Positions 34,655 to 48,700 of a stretch of 64,000 bases of DNA are shown here, in pieces. The notes below the pieces were generated by a model. That model saw only the letters and a list, made by a program, of their open reading frames with translations, was not told where the DNA came from and searched no databases. The DNA comes from Xiphydria camelus (lineage: Eukaryota; Arthropoda; Insecta; Hymenoptera; Xiphydriidae), in assembly GCA_963678675.1 (NCBI GenBank), contig OY783195.1, positions 1,684,001 through 1,748,000 on the forward strand, in the 5' to 3' direction. Position 1 is the stretch's first letter; the number at the start of each line of letters is the position of its first letter. A program made the translations under genes and the position numbers.

Positions 34655-36313
34655 GTCTCCCGTAAAGAACAATATCGTTTAGAAAAGTAAGGAGATCGAT
34701 GAGAGCGTGGCGAATTTAAAGAAGAAACGGTCGCTACGTCTTCTCCGTTTCTTCTGGTAGAAATGATCATTAAGAGTATCGACCAATCGCCGTAGGAATT
34801 ACCGTTATTTGTTGGAAAAAGAAGAGGATTACCCTTCCACGATTATTACGAACTTTGGTTGCTTGGTATTTGACTGTTTCCGGATGCTCGGTGAACAGCT
34901 GTTTGGTAAATTCGACGTAACGCCGCTTACGGAAACCGGCCGAAGTACGGACGTCGACGTGTCCGTCCGCGTGATAACTCGTCGTCGCGCGAGCTGCAGT
35001 TACCACTGAAAGAAATGGGAAGAAGGGGGAAAGCGGGGCATGCGAATTGGCCCCCGCCTTCCACTACGAATTATGGCGAACAGGGGCCAATTCAAATATT
35101 CCGTTTATCCCACTTACAGGCTTCACAGCTCCTATTTATTTGACTTTAAGGGAGATTTGGGCAAAAAAGGGACAATTTTGATTAAAAAAAAATCTTTCAG
35201 AAATTAGAAACATGCAGTAGTTTGAAAAAATATTTCACACTGTGAAACCTGCACTTATCTCTACGTGCCGATTCACCTTGAAACATTGTCCCCCCAGATA
35301 ACTGGTTCTATTGACTTTGATTGGCTCGAATTTTACATATATGTATGTAAGTTGTGTGTAGCTGCAGTGACGCGTTAAAGTTTTGCGCGAATACGGACCT
35401 CCTCGCCTTCCATCCTCTGAAATGAAATTGCGCAGAGACGAAAGGGATGTGACTATCGCACGATCAGATCGCTGGTGATTGCTGATACGAATAAATATAA
35501 AAATATCAGACAAGTTACGTACTCTGCGGAACACCCATCGTCTCGTCCCGCGTCGAGTACCGCAGCTGCTGCTCGGCACGCGTCAGCTTTCTCACCTATT
35601 CACCGAAGAGAATCAAACATTGATTTAATCTTAGAGGTAGTTTCGTACTGTTTATTCGATTTGCAATGCAAACAATAACAATTAACAACGTTGCGATGCC
35701 TAATAAACTCGTGAGAAAACGCTGTACACACGTAACAATAATTGGAAGTTTGCTGGTCCCATTTTTCAGTCGAATCGTTCTCAATCACGGTCAAGTATTT
35801 ATGAATCACTGTTAAACGCAGACGATTGACCGGTCGCAGCTGCATTCGCTTTTTAAGGAAACTGCTGCGTAACGGTATACCGTAAGATAAGAAATCGATC
35901 GAACTGTAATACGGTCTGTACAATTTCCGCATCCTCCCACCTCGCACTGTGGAATGCATCCTTGGATCGGTCCAGTACCTATATCATGTATTATAAAATT
36001 TACCTATCCCGCCGCTCTTTTTACACGTCCGACTCGTCAGTTAGAATCACCATTAAACGTATAGCAAATCTCCGAACGAATCCCGAGCTCACAACGCGAA
36101 ATGCCATCGGACTAAAACTCTCGTATGTACTAAGAGACCCGCGACGCAACGGACGACGCGTATAATTCGGAATTGCACTTTTGAGCTAGGACACCGGTAC
36201 GCCGGCTACCTGAGCACGAGATCAAGAACCAGTTTGCTTCTGGGGAAAGCGCGGAAGCGAAGCGCCACGATTTAATCGAGCAGAGTCGGTCCTTCCGCGC
36301 TTCGATCGGCCCG
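34655..36313. other. Spacer between furin and the macro-domain gene; no certain gene
   Basis: The furin stop is 1.66 kb upstream of the hydrolase start, both on the minus strand. The stretch holds a family P fragment (35108-35215) and a 119-codon minus-strand frame listed separately. A short frame (35006-34770 minus) with a plausible look is opposed by an equally plausible plus-strand frame, so neither is called. AATAAA on the minus strand at 35651-35656 could end the long furin transcript. Confidence 0.4.
35600..35959 (-). CDS. Uncertain small ORF with a Cys/His cluster (119 codons)
   Basis: The frame runs from an ATG at 35959 to a stop at 35600. Its composition is protein-like and it has a spaced cluster CYVCTAFSHEFIRHR followed by CYCLHC, which could bind a metal ion. 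I do not recognise a family. It could equally be chance within the 3' untranslated region of furin, and a minus-strand AATAAA (35651-35656) lies inside it. Confidence 0.22.
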   Translation of the reverse strand: MHSTVRGGRMRKLYRPYYSSIDFLSYGIPLRSSFLKKRMQLRPVNRLRLTVIHKYLTVIENDSTEKWDQQTSNYCYVCTAFSHEFIRHRNVVNCYCLHCKSNKQYETTSKIKSMFDSLR

Positions 36314-36777
36314 TCATTCGCTGTCGGACGCGCATTTCTGTTGCCGAGGCTTCGCCCCGGCCTGCAGCGGCGTATCGTCTTGCAGGTTCGAGTAGAGAAC
36401 TTTCTTGTAAGTGTCGCTCGTCGGCGGGTGTCGCCTGCGCAGATAGCAGGATATACACGCGTAAAGTCCGATCACAACGAGGACCACGATATTCACGACG
36501 AATAGCACGAACATGCGGTAGAACCACTTGGTCGATTGAACGTGCCAGACGAGGGCCGATTGGATGCATCGGGACTCGTCGAGCGCGGTGGATAAGAGGG
36601 TCGAATCACCGCGGCAGGACGTGCACTCGGCGTCCGTCGGTCCCGAGCAGGTTTTGCAAGTGTAGTGGCAAAAGGAACATACGCCGTAGTCGTTGAGTCG
36701 ATCGCGTAGGACGTAGGTGCTGGGCGGGCAGCGGCTCCTGCATTGTCCTTCGAAGAGGTACCGGTCGGCGTTGCATT
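36314..36777 (-). CDS. Fur1: Furin alternative last exon: cysteine-rich repeat, membrane anchor and sorting tail
   Basis: Acceptor TTTTTCAG ends at 36778. The exon opens in phase 1 and codes 154 residues including the first, split codon. It completes a furin-type cysteine-rich repeat ([18 protein letters not shown], then [14 protein letters not shown] and CTSCRG). About 25 hydrophobic residues follow ([20 protein letters not shown]), then a basic stop-transfer CYLRRR. The cytosolic tail has a YSNL tyrosine motif and ends KCASDSE, recalling the acidic CPSDSEE cluster of mammalian furin that steers trafficking to the trans-Golgi. The membrane segment and tail predict a type I anchored enzyme. 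It joins 47552 in frame. Confidence 0.88.
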
Positions 36778-39700
36778 CTGAAAAAGAAAGAAGGGGATAT
36801 CGTACGTCGATACTCCGTCGAGCGATCCGTTCGATCGGGGACGGAAAAACGAGAACGAGAGTAACGACAAAGATGATCCATTACGGTGGTGGTAAAACTA
36901 TGCGATGTGTGATCGCGTATTTAGGGGTCTTCGAGCGCGAGGAACGGGGTAAAAGGGAGGGGTTAAAAAGCGAGGAAATTTTGCGCACTATTTTCTCCTG
37001 ATTAGAAAGCCAAATAAATAAAACAGACTTATCAAATTAAACTCTCGCTTAGTGCGCAACATTTCTTCGCTTATTTATCCGTACCTCGTTCTCCACGTTT
37101 GAGAACCCTTTAAACCCGACAGATAGGGGAGCCTATCGTTCACGAGTCGCCATCGGCCGATTCATCGTTCGACCATACGAAGATGCGCAACGCGAGCGAG
37201 CTTTTTTATATAGCTATATCGGACTAATCAGGCCGTTTGCATTGACACCGCGCCTCTCGTTATTGGCCTTCTAAAATAGTCTGACGTTATCGCAGAGTCG
37301 GACAATGAGTCGTTAACGCAACGCTGTTTCAAGGCGCGATAACGAATTAGAAGACGTCGTGGCTGTAGCGTAACTAGTCACTGAAGGTGATAAATTCAAA
37401 AACAAATAGCACGTGGAAGCTGTTTCGACGCGTCGACCGCTGATCGTTAACGCGCCGTACTAGTTACGCCACTCGTCCGTTACCGATAAGATTCTATCCG
37501 CAGCTCGTCTGGATCGAAGGGGTAAAAGTAAAGAAAGTCCCAAGCGAACAAGCAAACGTGCAAAGACACAAGTTTCGAACGCCCCACACCTCACGCATAA
37601 TATGACAAACACTCGCACGTGTCATGGAACCAGGCTGGTTCTCGATGCCGGACGCTTCTTCCAATTCGAAACGTTACACCCTCGTCTCGTTCCTGCGATT
37701 ACCCATCCCAATCAATAAGTCTCTCTCCATCCTCAACCAGCCTCGTCCATTAATAACGCGCGTGAGAAAAAAACCCAGGATCTATATATACGGCTTTCAC
37801 ACAAGCAAAAGAAAACCAATCGTATCGCGCGTCGACGAGATTTATTCATCCCAAAACCTCGTCGCAAATGCGACGCGCCCGAAAGCCGTCAGGCATACAT
37901 AGTCTCGTTCGCCAAATTCGCAAGCGACTCGCACCTCCGATTTATCCTTCCGCTTATTTCCCTATTTTTGCAATCGATCATCTCCGCGGTGCCGGTTGGA
38001 GCCCGAGTGGTCTGAAAACAGAAGTCGTTAGTGATCGGCGGACGTGCACGTAAAGGTGCATCGTGTGCACAGCAGTGGGATGGTACGAGCTAATTCTAGA
38101 TGGGTGCAGCAAGCCGAATTCTACGTATAGTACAGTCAATAAGTCATTTGAGATGAAACAATTGGGATAGGGCTGAATTTTTCATATGTTGCTTCTGGTG
38201 GTCAAAAAGGTGAAATCCCAAGTTCCCGTATTCCCACCTGTGGCCATTCATCGCCATCTTAAACACAAGAATTGAAATGAAAAAATGTGTAGTAACAAAA
38301 ATTGTAGAGCCCGAAATTTGCAATATTTTTTGTCTAAGGCCAAACTCTCTGTAATTAGTTTCCAAGAAGATAGAGAGCGCCAAAGTTTCCAAGAATCAAT
38401 TTCTCCATATCCGTATTTCGAACTTCAAAAATGTATTTAATCCGAAATTTGTTTCGCAAAATTTGTAGATCTCGAAAAAATTTATTACAAACATATATAT
38501 TGTTTATAACTTTTGGAAACTTTGGCGTCCTCTAACTTTTTGGGAACTAACTACAGAGAGTTCGGCTTCAGACAAAAAACCTTGCAAATTTCGAGCTCTA
38601 CAATTTTTGTCCTTACACCTTTTTCCCTCCGAAGAATACGAAACGAGATAAATCGATTTCAAAAATTTTGTCAAGGTGGCGTTGAAGGAATACAGCCAGG
38701 AATACGGGAACTTTGGATCTTACCTGTTTGACCACCAGAAACAACATATTTGAAATTTAGCCCTACCCCAATTATTTTTTTATCTACCCCCTTCCTTTAT
38801 GACAGATCGACTGCACCAATAGCTACGAGTGATAGAAAATCGTCATGGGAGAAATGTCTACATAGAAGGGGAAAGCCGGAGCTACTACGGGGTTACGGCG
38901 GAGTTACAGAAAATGAAAGACTATAGACTCACCGTACCGGTGAAGCGATCAGGGATGGGTCTGTTTTTTTTTGGTTGCAGATGTGTGGTTGTGGATGTGG
39001 ATGTGATGGTAGTAGCTGGGCTGTGATAGTCCGGGCCGTGACTCGCTCGAGGTGGTCCGAACCTAAATGCACTCGTTAACCTGCGCTAGGTATACCTGCG
39101 ATTATTTGGCCAGAGACACGGGTAATCGGGGAAACGAAGGGGTGACGCGACAGTTGATCAATCCACGACTGTAAATTCGGGGCCGATCAGGTTTGCTGCG
39201 TGCGGCAAAGACTTTCTCGTGGCACTCTGTCATTCGTGTAGCCGTGTAGAGAAAAGTCGAGTCAAGCGAAACACCCTTGATGGCTCTTCGTGATCATCTT
39301 ATGGCGTGACGTTCGAGGGCCAAGCCGAGTGTTTCGTTTCGCTCCACTTTCTGGTACATGCAAGCGAGAGTCGCTCGATATTGGAACGAGTCGTGTGGTT
39401 CGCAGTTTAATCTATACTGAGAGAAATAATTGAGAATAATAATTCAAGAAAATATTTCTTGAACCAAGAAAATATGACCTTACAAATTTTCAAGAATACG
39501 GATTCCTGGTTGAAGGATATATATTCTTGAGTCAAGAATACCTTCGTTGGGACAAAAAACTTTTCCTGCGCGAAAGAATATAATTATACGAACCTATAAA
39601 ATATTTCCTTGCGCGAAGAAAATATTCGTGGCTTGATCCTGGAACTACAGAATGTGTTTGAATGAAGAAGACATTTTGTTGGAACCAGCAATTATTTCTC

Positions 39701-42700
39701 TCAGTGTAGTGGTCTGACTCTATCTTACTAATTTGAGAGTTATTTCTTAGACGGCGTTTCCGTTAAAATCATTCCTACATTGATATGCAGAGGTATATCT
39801 ATACGAAAAATCTGTGGATTGAACTTGAATATACAGAGGAAGACGTTGAGCGATCAATTCTATAATTAGTGTATCAAAGCGCCAAGTGGAATCGTTGTTA
39901 AAAAGGGTTGCTAATCTTCAAGCAATCTCATTCGCATATTCGTATAGATATACCTGCACATAATCGAGACTATATCATGCGCGATAAGTAACTGCGAAGG
40001 AACCTGTTAAAATGAAAATCAGAAAAACGTTAGATCTCCGATACGCGCGGCAGGAAGATTGAGCCGCGTGAAACAACACCGTCACAGTCGCGCGCGCGCG
40101 CGCGCGTAGGACGTAAAACTCGTTTTTCCTCGCCTACGAGTCGGACGCGGACGAGCTCATCGGCGCGGTAATCCCGGAGCACGGTTAACGCTTATCCGTA
40201 AGTACCGGCTCATCAAGAATTTCGCGGTTGCGAGTAACATAGCGATATAACATTGAGAACAAAAATGCACCGAGCACAATCAGCCGATTAGCCATTCACA
40301 GACAGTACTATGTAGATACGGACTAAAGAACACTCTTGGAGTTGGACATAGACTCTCGCATACACGCACGCATTCGCGTGCGTACAATAATAATAAAAAC
40401 GTGCCCACACGCAGTAAATTTTGAAAGACTACTCGCAGAAAAATTGCTCCACGCGTATATAAATGCTTGGTCGAATACACTCGAACGTGAAAAGCGAACA
40501 AGAGTACAGTCGAAATTCAATTATCTGATCCCCGATTATCCGAACTAAATTACACATTTTTTTCAATCGTGTCATTTTTGAAATACAAGTACGATGCTTC
40601 TTTTTTTAAAAATATTATAGCTGATTCTCTAGAAATGGAGTTGTACTATGATTTTTCGGGATGTCTCTAAGATACTTAATTAAAATTATAATCTTTAAGC
40701 ATGTACTACATTGTGAATATATTATATCTATTGATTTTATATTATTTAGGTGAATAAAAAAGCATTATAATATAAATTCATGCTCTCTCAGTTATTTAAA
40801 GTCCCAGGCTGCAAAATACTTGTTCGATTATTCGAATTTTTGATTATCCGAACGTGGCACTGTTCCAATCAGTTCGAACAATCGAGGTTCGACTGTACAG
40901 GCAAGTAGACACTTCGGGGGAAAGAAACCTTTATCGCCGCCAGCGTTAAACTCCGGGTGAGTTTATCTCGTAAGTTCCTCGGCGGGTCGCTTACTCGTGC
41001 GTAGAGTCGATTGGTTTAATCTCTTCGCGCTCGCGTATTTAGTTAAGTGGGACACAACGCTTGTATCGCGACTGTTAAAATGCGAAACCGCCGTATCCGC
41101 GAGAACTTTAGATTTCACGTGCAAACGACAACGGAAACATAAGCCAACACATTCCATCCTGCTCTCTCTCTTCGGGCTACAAAGGCGCGCTGTTCGTCTC
41201 GTTCTCCAGGATAGCCTTTTTTAATTCGTTCGTCATATACAAATGTCGATATCGTATATACATATATATATATAAATATATATATACATACGGATGTTAC
41301 GTGGCTATATGTATGTGTGATGCGTTCGCCCTTTGCGATTTGAAAAATTTTACATAACTTAAGATATGTCGCTCCCGCTAAACAAAGATACAGTTTACGT
41401 TACATACATACGTTGGTACATACACAGCTTTTCTTTACAGTAGATCGGACACATCATATAATATACCGTCGCGCCGTGCAGGCACGATGGCCTGATATTT
41501 AAACGCAATTGTCCGTATGCGAACTTTGGTAACGAATTCGACGCTCGTTTCGTTTTCACGAAATTCTCCATTGTTGACGTTCGAAGAGCACAAATATCGT
41601 GTGCGTATTCGTAAAGATCGCGTAGGGATTAAGCAGGAAGAACGGAGTTTCGAGCTCGATGACGATCCATCGTGCGTGCACGTGTGTGGCGGAAAAAAAG
41701 GATGATATTACGTTTAAACGCAACCAGTTCTAGATATCTAATCGCAGGCGATTTCTTCTTGGAAAGAAAATGCGGAAAGTTGTTGCTATAGGTACCTATC
41801 TCGTCGCGGTTAACGCAAATCCGGCCTGCAGCTATTCGTATAATAATATGCAGGAATCATGCGCGCGATATAACCGAGAGCGTTTGTAAAAATAATGAGA
41901 GGTCAGTGACCTCTCTTTTGTCGCGGTGAGAGGTAATTGTACCAATTACCAGATATCCGAAAGCATCGTACTACGATTTCGCTTATTATTTTCATAACAG
42001 AAATACTGCTTTACAAAATTTCAATTGCATTTTCGAGGGCAAAGTTCCTCTTTAAACTGTGCGGTGATATCGATACGGCTACAATTATCAGCGCTCCAAT
42101 ATCGGAGCAGCGTTTGAGATACTTTTATGTGGATAGGATTAATTTATTGAAGTTGTTTCCGATACTCGTCTTCTTTGCTGCAGCAACCAATAACTCTCGT
42201 TATTTCCAAACTCGCCTAGCCATCGGTACATTTACCTCACACGACATTATGCGACTCGACTGTTTCGTGGATGGATTCGAAGTATATCGAACACCGAGAG
42301 AAGATTTCTTGAACCGAAATAAGCGTTATAAATAATTGATTCCATTGGGACTGACATTAATTCGATTGAAAGACCGATTTATCGTTCAATTTATATCGAA
42401 TTCACTGGATGGCATTAACCAGATACGATTATTCGAATACAAAACATCTCTTCTCGGTGTAGACATTTGCCGGGAGGTGACTATCTCTCGGTTAGTCGAT
42501 AGAAGAGTTTAAGTACGTGTAAACAAATGGATCTGTTTGGTGTAGATCTACTTTTAAATACATATTATGTATATTCGTGTGATTTACGGTGTTATTCTGT
42601 ACGAAATGTAAGCTTTATAAGGTACCGCATTCTGTAAAGTTACACAGTCCTCATAGCATGTGAGACTAAACTTAGTTGCCAGGAAAGAGACTTCAATCAC

Positions 42701-45700
42701 TATTATCTCATTATCTATGAATGTTTGGCCTATGTCGATATAAGACTTTATTGCAGATAAATACATAATCCTCAAAAAAAGTATTATACAAATATGAGCC
42801 AAAAGCTCATAGGTAATGAGATAATAAGGATTGAAGTTTCTTTCGTGGCGAGTAAGTTTAGCCTCACATGATATGCGGCTTTATAGAATGTAACACCCTG
42901 ACAGAGCTTACAGTTTCGTACAGAAAAGCCCTATTAATATATACATTCTCCTGTATATTTATAGTATATAAGTACATTATACATATGTACACGTACGCGG
43001 CCGGGCAACGATCTACATATACGTTACATCCTGACTTATTGATAGCTCAGGCGGTAGCTGCTCGATCAGAGTCGACGGATCTCGTTCGAATCGTTTCTCG
43101 TACAGATCGTGATGCACCTGGATATTTTCCGCCTTTTCTCAGTGGAGCTAGAGATGCATAAAACTTGTTGAAATATCGCGGAAACATCTTCGCACCGACA
43201 CAAGCCGCGGGACAAATATTTCGGGGTCATTTCTGCGATATTCCTGCCACGTTTTTACATCCCCGTCGCTGTGTATAAGTAGCTTGGAAAGAATGCGAGT
43301 CATTCGTATATAACATCTGCCGCGGTTGCACCATATTACACCTACACGGATATGCCGTGCTCTCGAAGCATCACGAAAGAACGGGGAAAAGGAACGGACG
43401 AGGAAACAACGGATATGTGTCTACGACTCGCACACGAGGCAACTGCCAACGAGCAGAATTCCGCGCGTACCGAGACTCTACACCTATATGTATACACGCG
43501 TGGATACGCGACGCGAACCGACAGCGAGAGTGCAGTTGCTTCGTTGCGATGATGATAAAATATAATATAATTATAACAGTTGGTATACGGCTATACCTAA
43601 TCGCGAAATGACTATTCTAAACGTAGCGAATATGTACCTTGAGCGGCGCGTACACGGACACGTCGCAGACAGGACAAGCACTGCCGCATATATCGCTCGC
43701 GGTGATGTAGCTTTATGCGTGCGTATAAAGTCGGAGCCCGACGATAAGACTCGATCGCTCGAGGAAGTCCCTTTACGTTGAGTCGTAAAGGGACAGCCCC
43801 TCGCGAGAGATCTCAATGTCACGCGACTATGATCGTAATTGCGCGTTTTACAATGTTAATTATAGAAAATATGTCACGTCGATGATTTCGCGCATGTGAT
43901 TTAAAATTGCGTACATAATATATAATATTTAACTAAAATACGCGAAGGAACCATGCATTGGCTAGGCCGATTGGTACGTGAAGGCGCGTTACCAATTAAG
44001 GGAGTGTCCTACGGATCTGGGTGGCGAGTTCTCGGTGAAATATAGTTTGGTACTTGAAATTGTTCGAACGGAACGATCAATTTATGGCGCTATTCTGTAC
44101 AAAGCTGCAAGCTCTTTAAAGTGCTATATTCTAAAGTCACGTAAGAAAACAGTGTAACTTTATAGAGTGTAGCTTCTTACAGAGAGCTTGTAGTTTGGTA
44201 CAGATAGCGCCATTAGTTGTCAAGCGCGGAAATAGTTTCATGTGAACTTCATTCACAAACGATTCTGCATTGGTATGCCATTGGCAACTGTTCATCGACG
44301 ACTGATACGTTCAAGATGATGTTTGAAGCCTTGTGGTGAACTATATATTCGAATACTGGGTATTCTTTGTTATTCCACCCTCTCGTCTATGAATTATTAC
44401 ATACGTTTTCTACATTCTTAAGGGTCTTCAAGCGTCAATGATGTACTCTTCAGCATTATTATGCCAATGAGTTTCACTATTTTACCCACAGCGAGATTAT
44501 TCTCAAATGTCACGCGAAAAGTTTCTTCTACGGATTTTCAAAGTCCCTCAAACTGACAAAGAGCCCTTTTAAACAGCTGCAGGTTTCAGGGAACAATCGC
44601 CTGAAAATCATTCGTACTCCCGGCGTCATGGATCCTATCGCTGGTGACTTTTTAAAATATAATTTTTAAACGTACTCTAACCAATGAATAATTCATTCTC
44701 ACGCTTCACTTCATATCCAAAGCACGAGAATTGATTATTCATTGGTTAGTACGTTTAGAAATGACATTTCAAAAAGTCACCAGCGACAGAATCCGTGGCG
44801 CTGGAAGCACGTTCCCCGATAACGCGTTCTCGAGCACTTTAATCCCAATACAAGTACCTCGAAGCAAGCGACCGCGGTCATCCGTCGCCCGGATCCGTAG
44901 GACTCTTCCCCCCTCGTCAGCCCCGACGAAAACTCCAAATGCGATCGCAGTTCTCGGATCACAGAACACCCTCTCCTTTCAAACAGACATATACGTCTCT
45001 CTCTTTACTCAACTCGTTAACTGTAATTAGTTCCTCGCCAGCGACAAGTCGCCTCAAGCAGAAATTTCGCTCGAGTTCCTCCTTCAACTCTTGCACCCGA
45101 GCAGCGAGAGTCTCGAGTCAAGTTTACGTTCGACTCGCAAGGCTACTTACGAACGACGTAGGTGTCTACACTTATAGATATTGTAATTTGACGAGTGGAC
45201 GCTATGGGTGAAGGGGAAGCTTACCCCTCGTTCTCTTTCGACCTCTCACTGAGATATTCTCTCTTAAGTAATCGCCTGTACTCCGGATGGGACTTTCTCG
45301 CTCGTACGGCTTTTCTCTCACTTTGAATCGGTTAATAATCTCACTGGCGTTATCTCCGAAAAACTGCCCCCGTAATCTTCGCATTCGCGTCCGAGTGAAC
45401 GTTTACGGGGCGACACCGAAACGTCTCGAGTATCCGTACAAATGAAATACCTTCGAGGAAGGAAAAATGCACGCGGAGGAAGAACCTTGCAGCACCTCGC
45501 GCTCCTTGTACTTGGCAGGAGATTCATTAAATAACGCTATGTACACGAGCTACTCAGGATCGATCCTGACACTTATCACTGGATGCACAGAACTTAATAA
45601 TACTGATTTTACTTGTCTCCTTCCCTTCGTTTGTCGGCTGCTCAACGCGCGCGAGCTTCCGAGGAGTGCTTATACTTATTATTTATTACATATCTACCGT

Positions 45701-48700
45701 CTATCTAGTCTCCTCCTCCTCTCGGCGTGTCGCTGCTATTCCGCGAGCGTTTGCTCGCGGGTTCCCTAGCTCGGCTTATCCCTATTTATTTGGCAACGCT
45801 ACATACGGTATGCATACATACGAATTAGGTATATTTATCGGTAATTTAATTGCACTTTTTCACATCGCGTCGCAAAATGACGACGAAGACGATACGACGC
45901 GCAAATTTCATTTAGCTCGTTATAGCCCAAGGTCGGATCAATGTAGTTCGTAATACACCGTTACCCCTTTTCACCCTCGCCCTCGGTACACTCGATCAAA
46001 AGATCGCGCTGTCTTTGCGCGCGCGGGGCTCGAACCCCCTTGGCACTGAATGTGAACACTTTACGGCGCGAGATCCTTTCGCGTCTCGGCTCAAGGATTC
46101 TCGTGGGTCTAATGTCCGCTCTCCCTCTCTCGCGTCGAAGTACAATGCCCGCGACGAGTTTACTTTATGGATTTCCCTTCCGTGGAATGGAACGCGCTAC
46201 AACGACGACGACGACGACTACGGTTACAGGATTACGACGGGTTTGTTTTCCAAGTGTACGCGTGACTTCGCGGTGAAAGCTCCGGGAGATCTGTACTTTT
46301 TAAGGAGCTCTTGTCTCCCGTGAGTCGACGAATTTCTCGCGGCTGAGTTTCGCGCAGACGGGATGAAATAAAAGTTTGGCGCTTGCTCGGACAGGGGAGG
46401 GAAAGGGTAAGCGAAGAAGAAATTGGCGCGGTGTGGGAGCGAAAGAGAGACAGATGCAGAGAGCAGACAAGGGCGAGACGAGGAGAAGGATAGACCGTTA
46501 CAAGAGGCAGCGACGAGAAAAGAAGGCAGAGAGTCGCGCAGGAGCGGAAAGTCTGAAAGCGGCAGCAGTTCCAGTACGGATTTACGAGCTCGTATTTTTT
46601 TTTTCTCCCGCCTCCCGTTCCACCCCTCATTGTTATTTACACGATATCGATTCGACGGCAGTGACGTTGCAAAAGATGGTAGTAACAAGCGCGAAGGTAA
46701 AACTAGACGCGCGCGGAATCTTCTTATCATTACATACTAAGGATTTTTTACAGCGACGTTTGAGCAACATTCGCGACGAGAAAAGCGGCGACCCTCGCCG
46801 CTCTCGGCCGCGACGATTTTCGAGAACACTTCCCCCCTTCATTCAGTTGCGAATTGTCAGCGCCTGACTCGGGGTTTTGTCATGGTGCGCGTTGTCAACC
46901 GCAACGAAGGATCACACGTACGTCGACCGCGACGGATGGTACGTCGCGGGCTACGTCGCGCTTCGCGGTCTTTCTCCCGGAGATCTACTTCGGATCGCGG
47001 CGATTTTTGTTCGATTCGCTCTCGATAGTACTCAAATGGAAGAAGATCGCGTCCCGCTCCCTCGTCGAGCCGGGATCCAGCGATTTTACGTAGGAACAAA
47101 ACACTATCTCCGCGGATAAACGTCCCGAGGAAGTTCTCGTTCTCTGGCGCGTCCCCGAGTTTTCCCATTATCAGTAGCCTCCGCTCTCGCGTGCAAATCC
47201 GATTAGCGCGAAAGTGCACGCGAGAGTTATCGTTCTTCTCCTCCTATTTCTCTTCCTACCCCCCTTCTTCATTTTGTTCTTTAAGCCCATTCGGTTGATT
47301 CGAACGATCGAGACGTCGTCGCTCGCATTTGCATTATCATGAGCCGTCCGAACGCTTCGCTCGCGAATCGCCGCGAAACGACGGCGAACACTCGGCGAGA
47401 TCTCGAGGGCGCGCGTCGCGCGTCGATCTCGTTAACGGGCGGGGAGGGGTGACGTGACTGTCGACGACAGAGTCGTCGGTGGGATCGTCCCTGGAAAGGG
47501 GTGGTAGGCGGTACACGGCAGACAGAAGGAGTAGAATTAGGATGCACGCACCTAGGCACCGGTGATCCTCGACTAATCTACAGCCGCTGCTGTTCGCTTC
47601 GTCCTCAGTCGTCGTACCTTGAACTTCCGGATGCGAGGCACGGTCTACCTGCTGACTCCCGGTCCAAGGATTACCTTCGGTGTCCACGGCGTTTTGTCGC
47701 GCGTCCGTTTCCGCATTGTCTTGCGCTACCTCCTGATGAGCAACCGGCGGAGCCGGCTTGTCCTTGTCGAGCGCTTCGTCGTCCTCCAGCGAGGTCTCCG
47801 TGCCGTAGAACACCAGCTTCCACTCCTCCAGGGTGTCTGGAATTCGAAAGGATCTGCTTTTCAAGCTGCTCCGGTGATTAATGCTCGAACGAAACGTTCC
47901 TCGAGGGAGAGTCTAGGATCAATTGGTCTCCTCTCGGGGACGCGTTTCCGTTCACGACAACGATTGGTGCAATTTGCATACCCTACGCCGTTAGAAATGT
48001 TTCACTGAGAATTCGACAAAAATGCGTTACGAGCAACAGGATGAATGGTTCTTCTCTTCACAAGTCTCGCTTCGGAATCTTGCGCTTGCGTCCGGTTTTT
48101 GCTTGGTGGAAGGATCGGAAAGAATTCGTTTCCAGTGATTTATGGTGACGATACTGCGGCGAGTTACGGCGGCAGTAAACCTTAATCATGTTGTTTTTGT
48201 GTTTCTGGCATAGTTTCGTAAGCGATAATTCACGGTTGTTTCCACGACGAAATAATAAATATGCGTCCATCTGTTGTTGTTGCAAAAAGAGTAACCATTC
48301 AGCCCATATGTTTTCCGAATCTTCAAGAATGTACTACCTTGACGCGATGAAATTTTAGAGAGATTCAGTTTCTGTATACTGTATTTTAGGAGACCAAGTT
48401 CTGCAGTTTCTGGTATACTGAGAAAAGAGTTTATTTATAATTAATATACGTATTCTTGATTATGGCCAACGAAATATTTCTTCCGCCATAATCAAATATT
48501 CATTTATTAACTACAAATAAACTCTTCCCTTAGTGTATCCGCAAAGAGTCCTCGTCACAATTTCTAAAGATAGTTACATTTCAAATGTCTGGCAAATCTG
48601 GAAACATGTCTAACAGTTGTGTATACTGAAACACTAAATGGGTGTAATCTACGTATTAGTTAGCTCTAGATCTAATTCCAGGCTTCACAATCCCTATTTA

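Larger units (their letters stand above)
36778..47336. other. Fur1: Furin intron, about 10.8 kb, mostly repeats; no further exon seen
   Basis: This is the space between the exon ending at 47552 and the cysteine-rich exon. Besides the repeats listed separately it contains CpG-rich parts near 37.1-38.1 and 45.0-47.3 kb, where frames on both strands overlap and match nothing. It also has a (CG)n run at about 40086-40107, a TA-rich microsatellite at about 41252-41290 and an ACG run near 46200-46219. I looked for a further minus-strand exon with paired CxxC spacing and found none, though a short one could be missed. Confidence 0.5.

Noticed and set aside
34770..35009. Overlapping protein-like frames on both strands upstream of the macro-domain gene
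   Set aside because: Both strands look equally plausible, and the in-frame stop before 34654 separates them from the hydrolase.
38144..38731. Two similar short frames reading outwards
   Set aside because: They are the same sequence in the two arms of a foldback element.
46013..46060. tRNA-like B box GGGTTCGAGCCCC on the minus strand
   Set aside because: No A box at the right distance and no acceptor pairing; at most a SINE relic.
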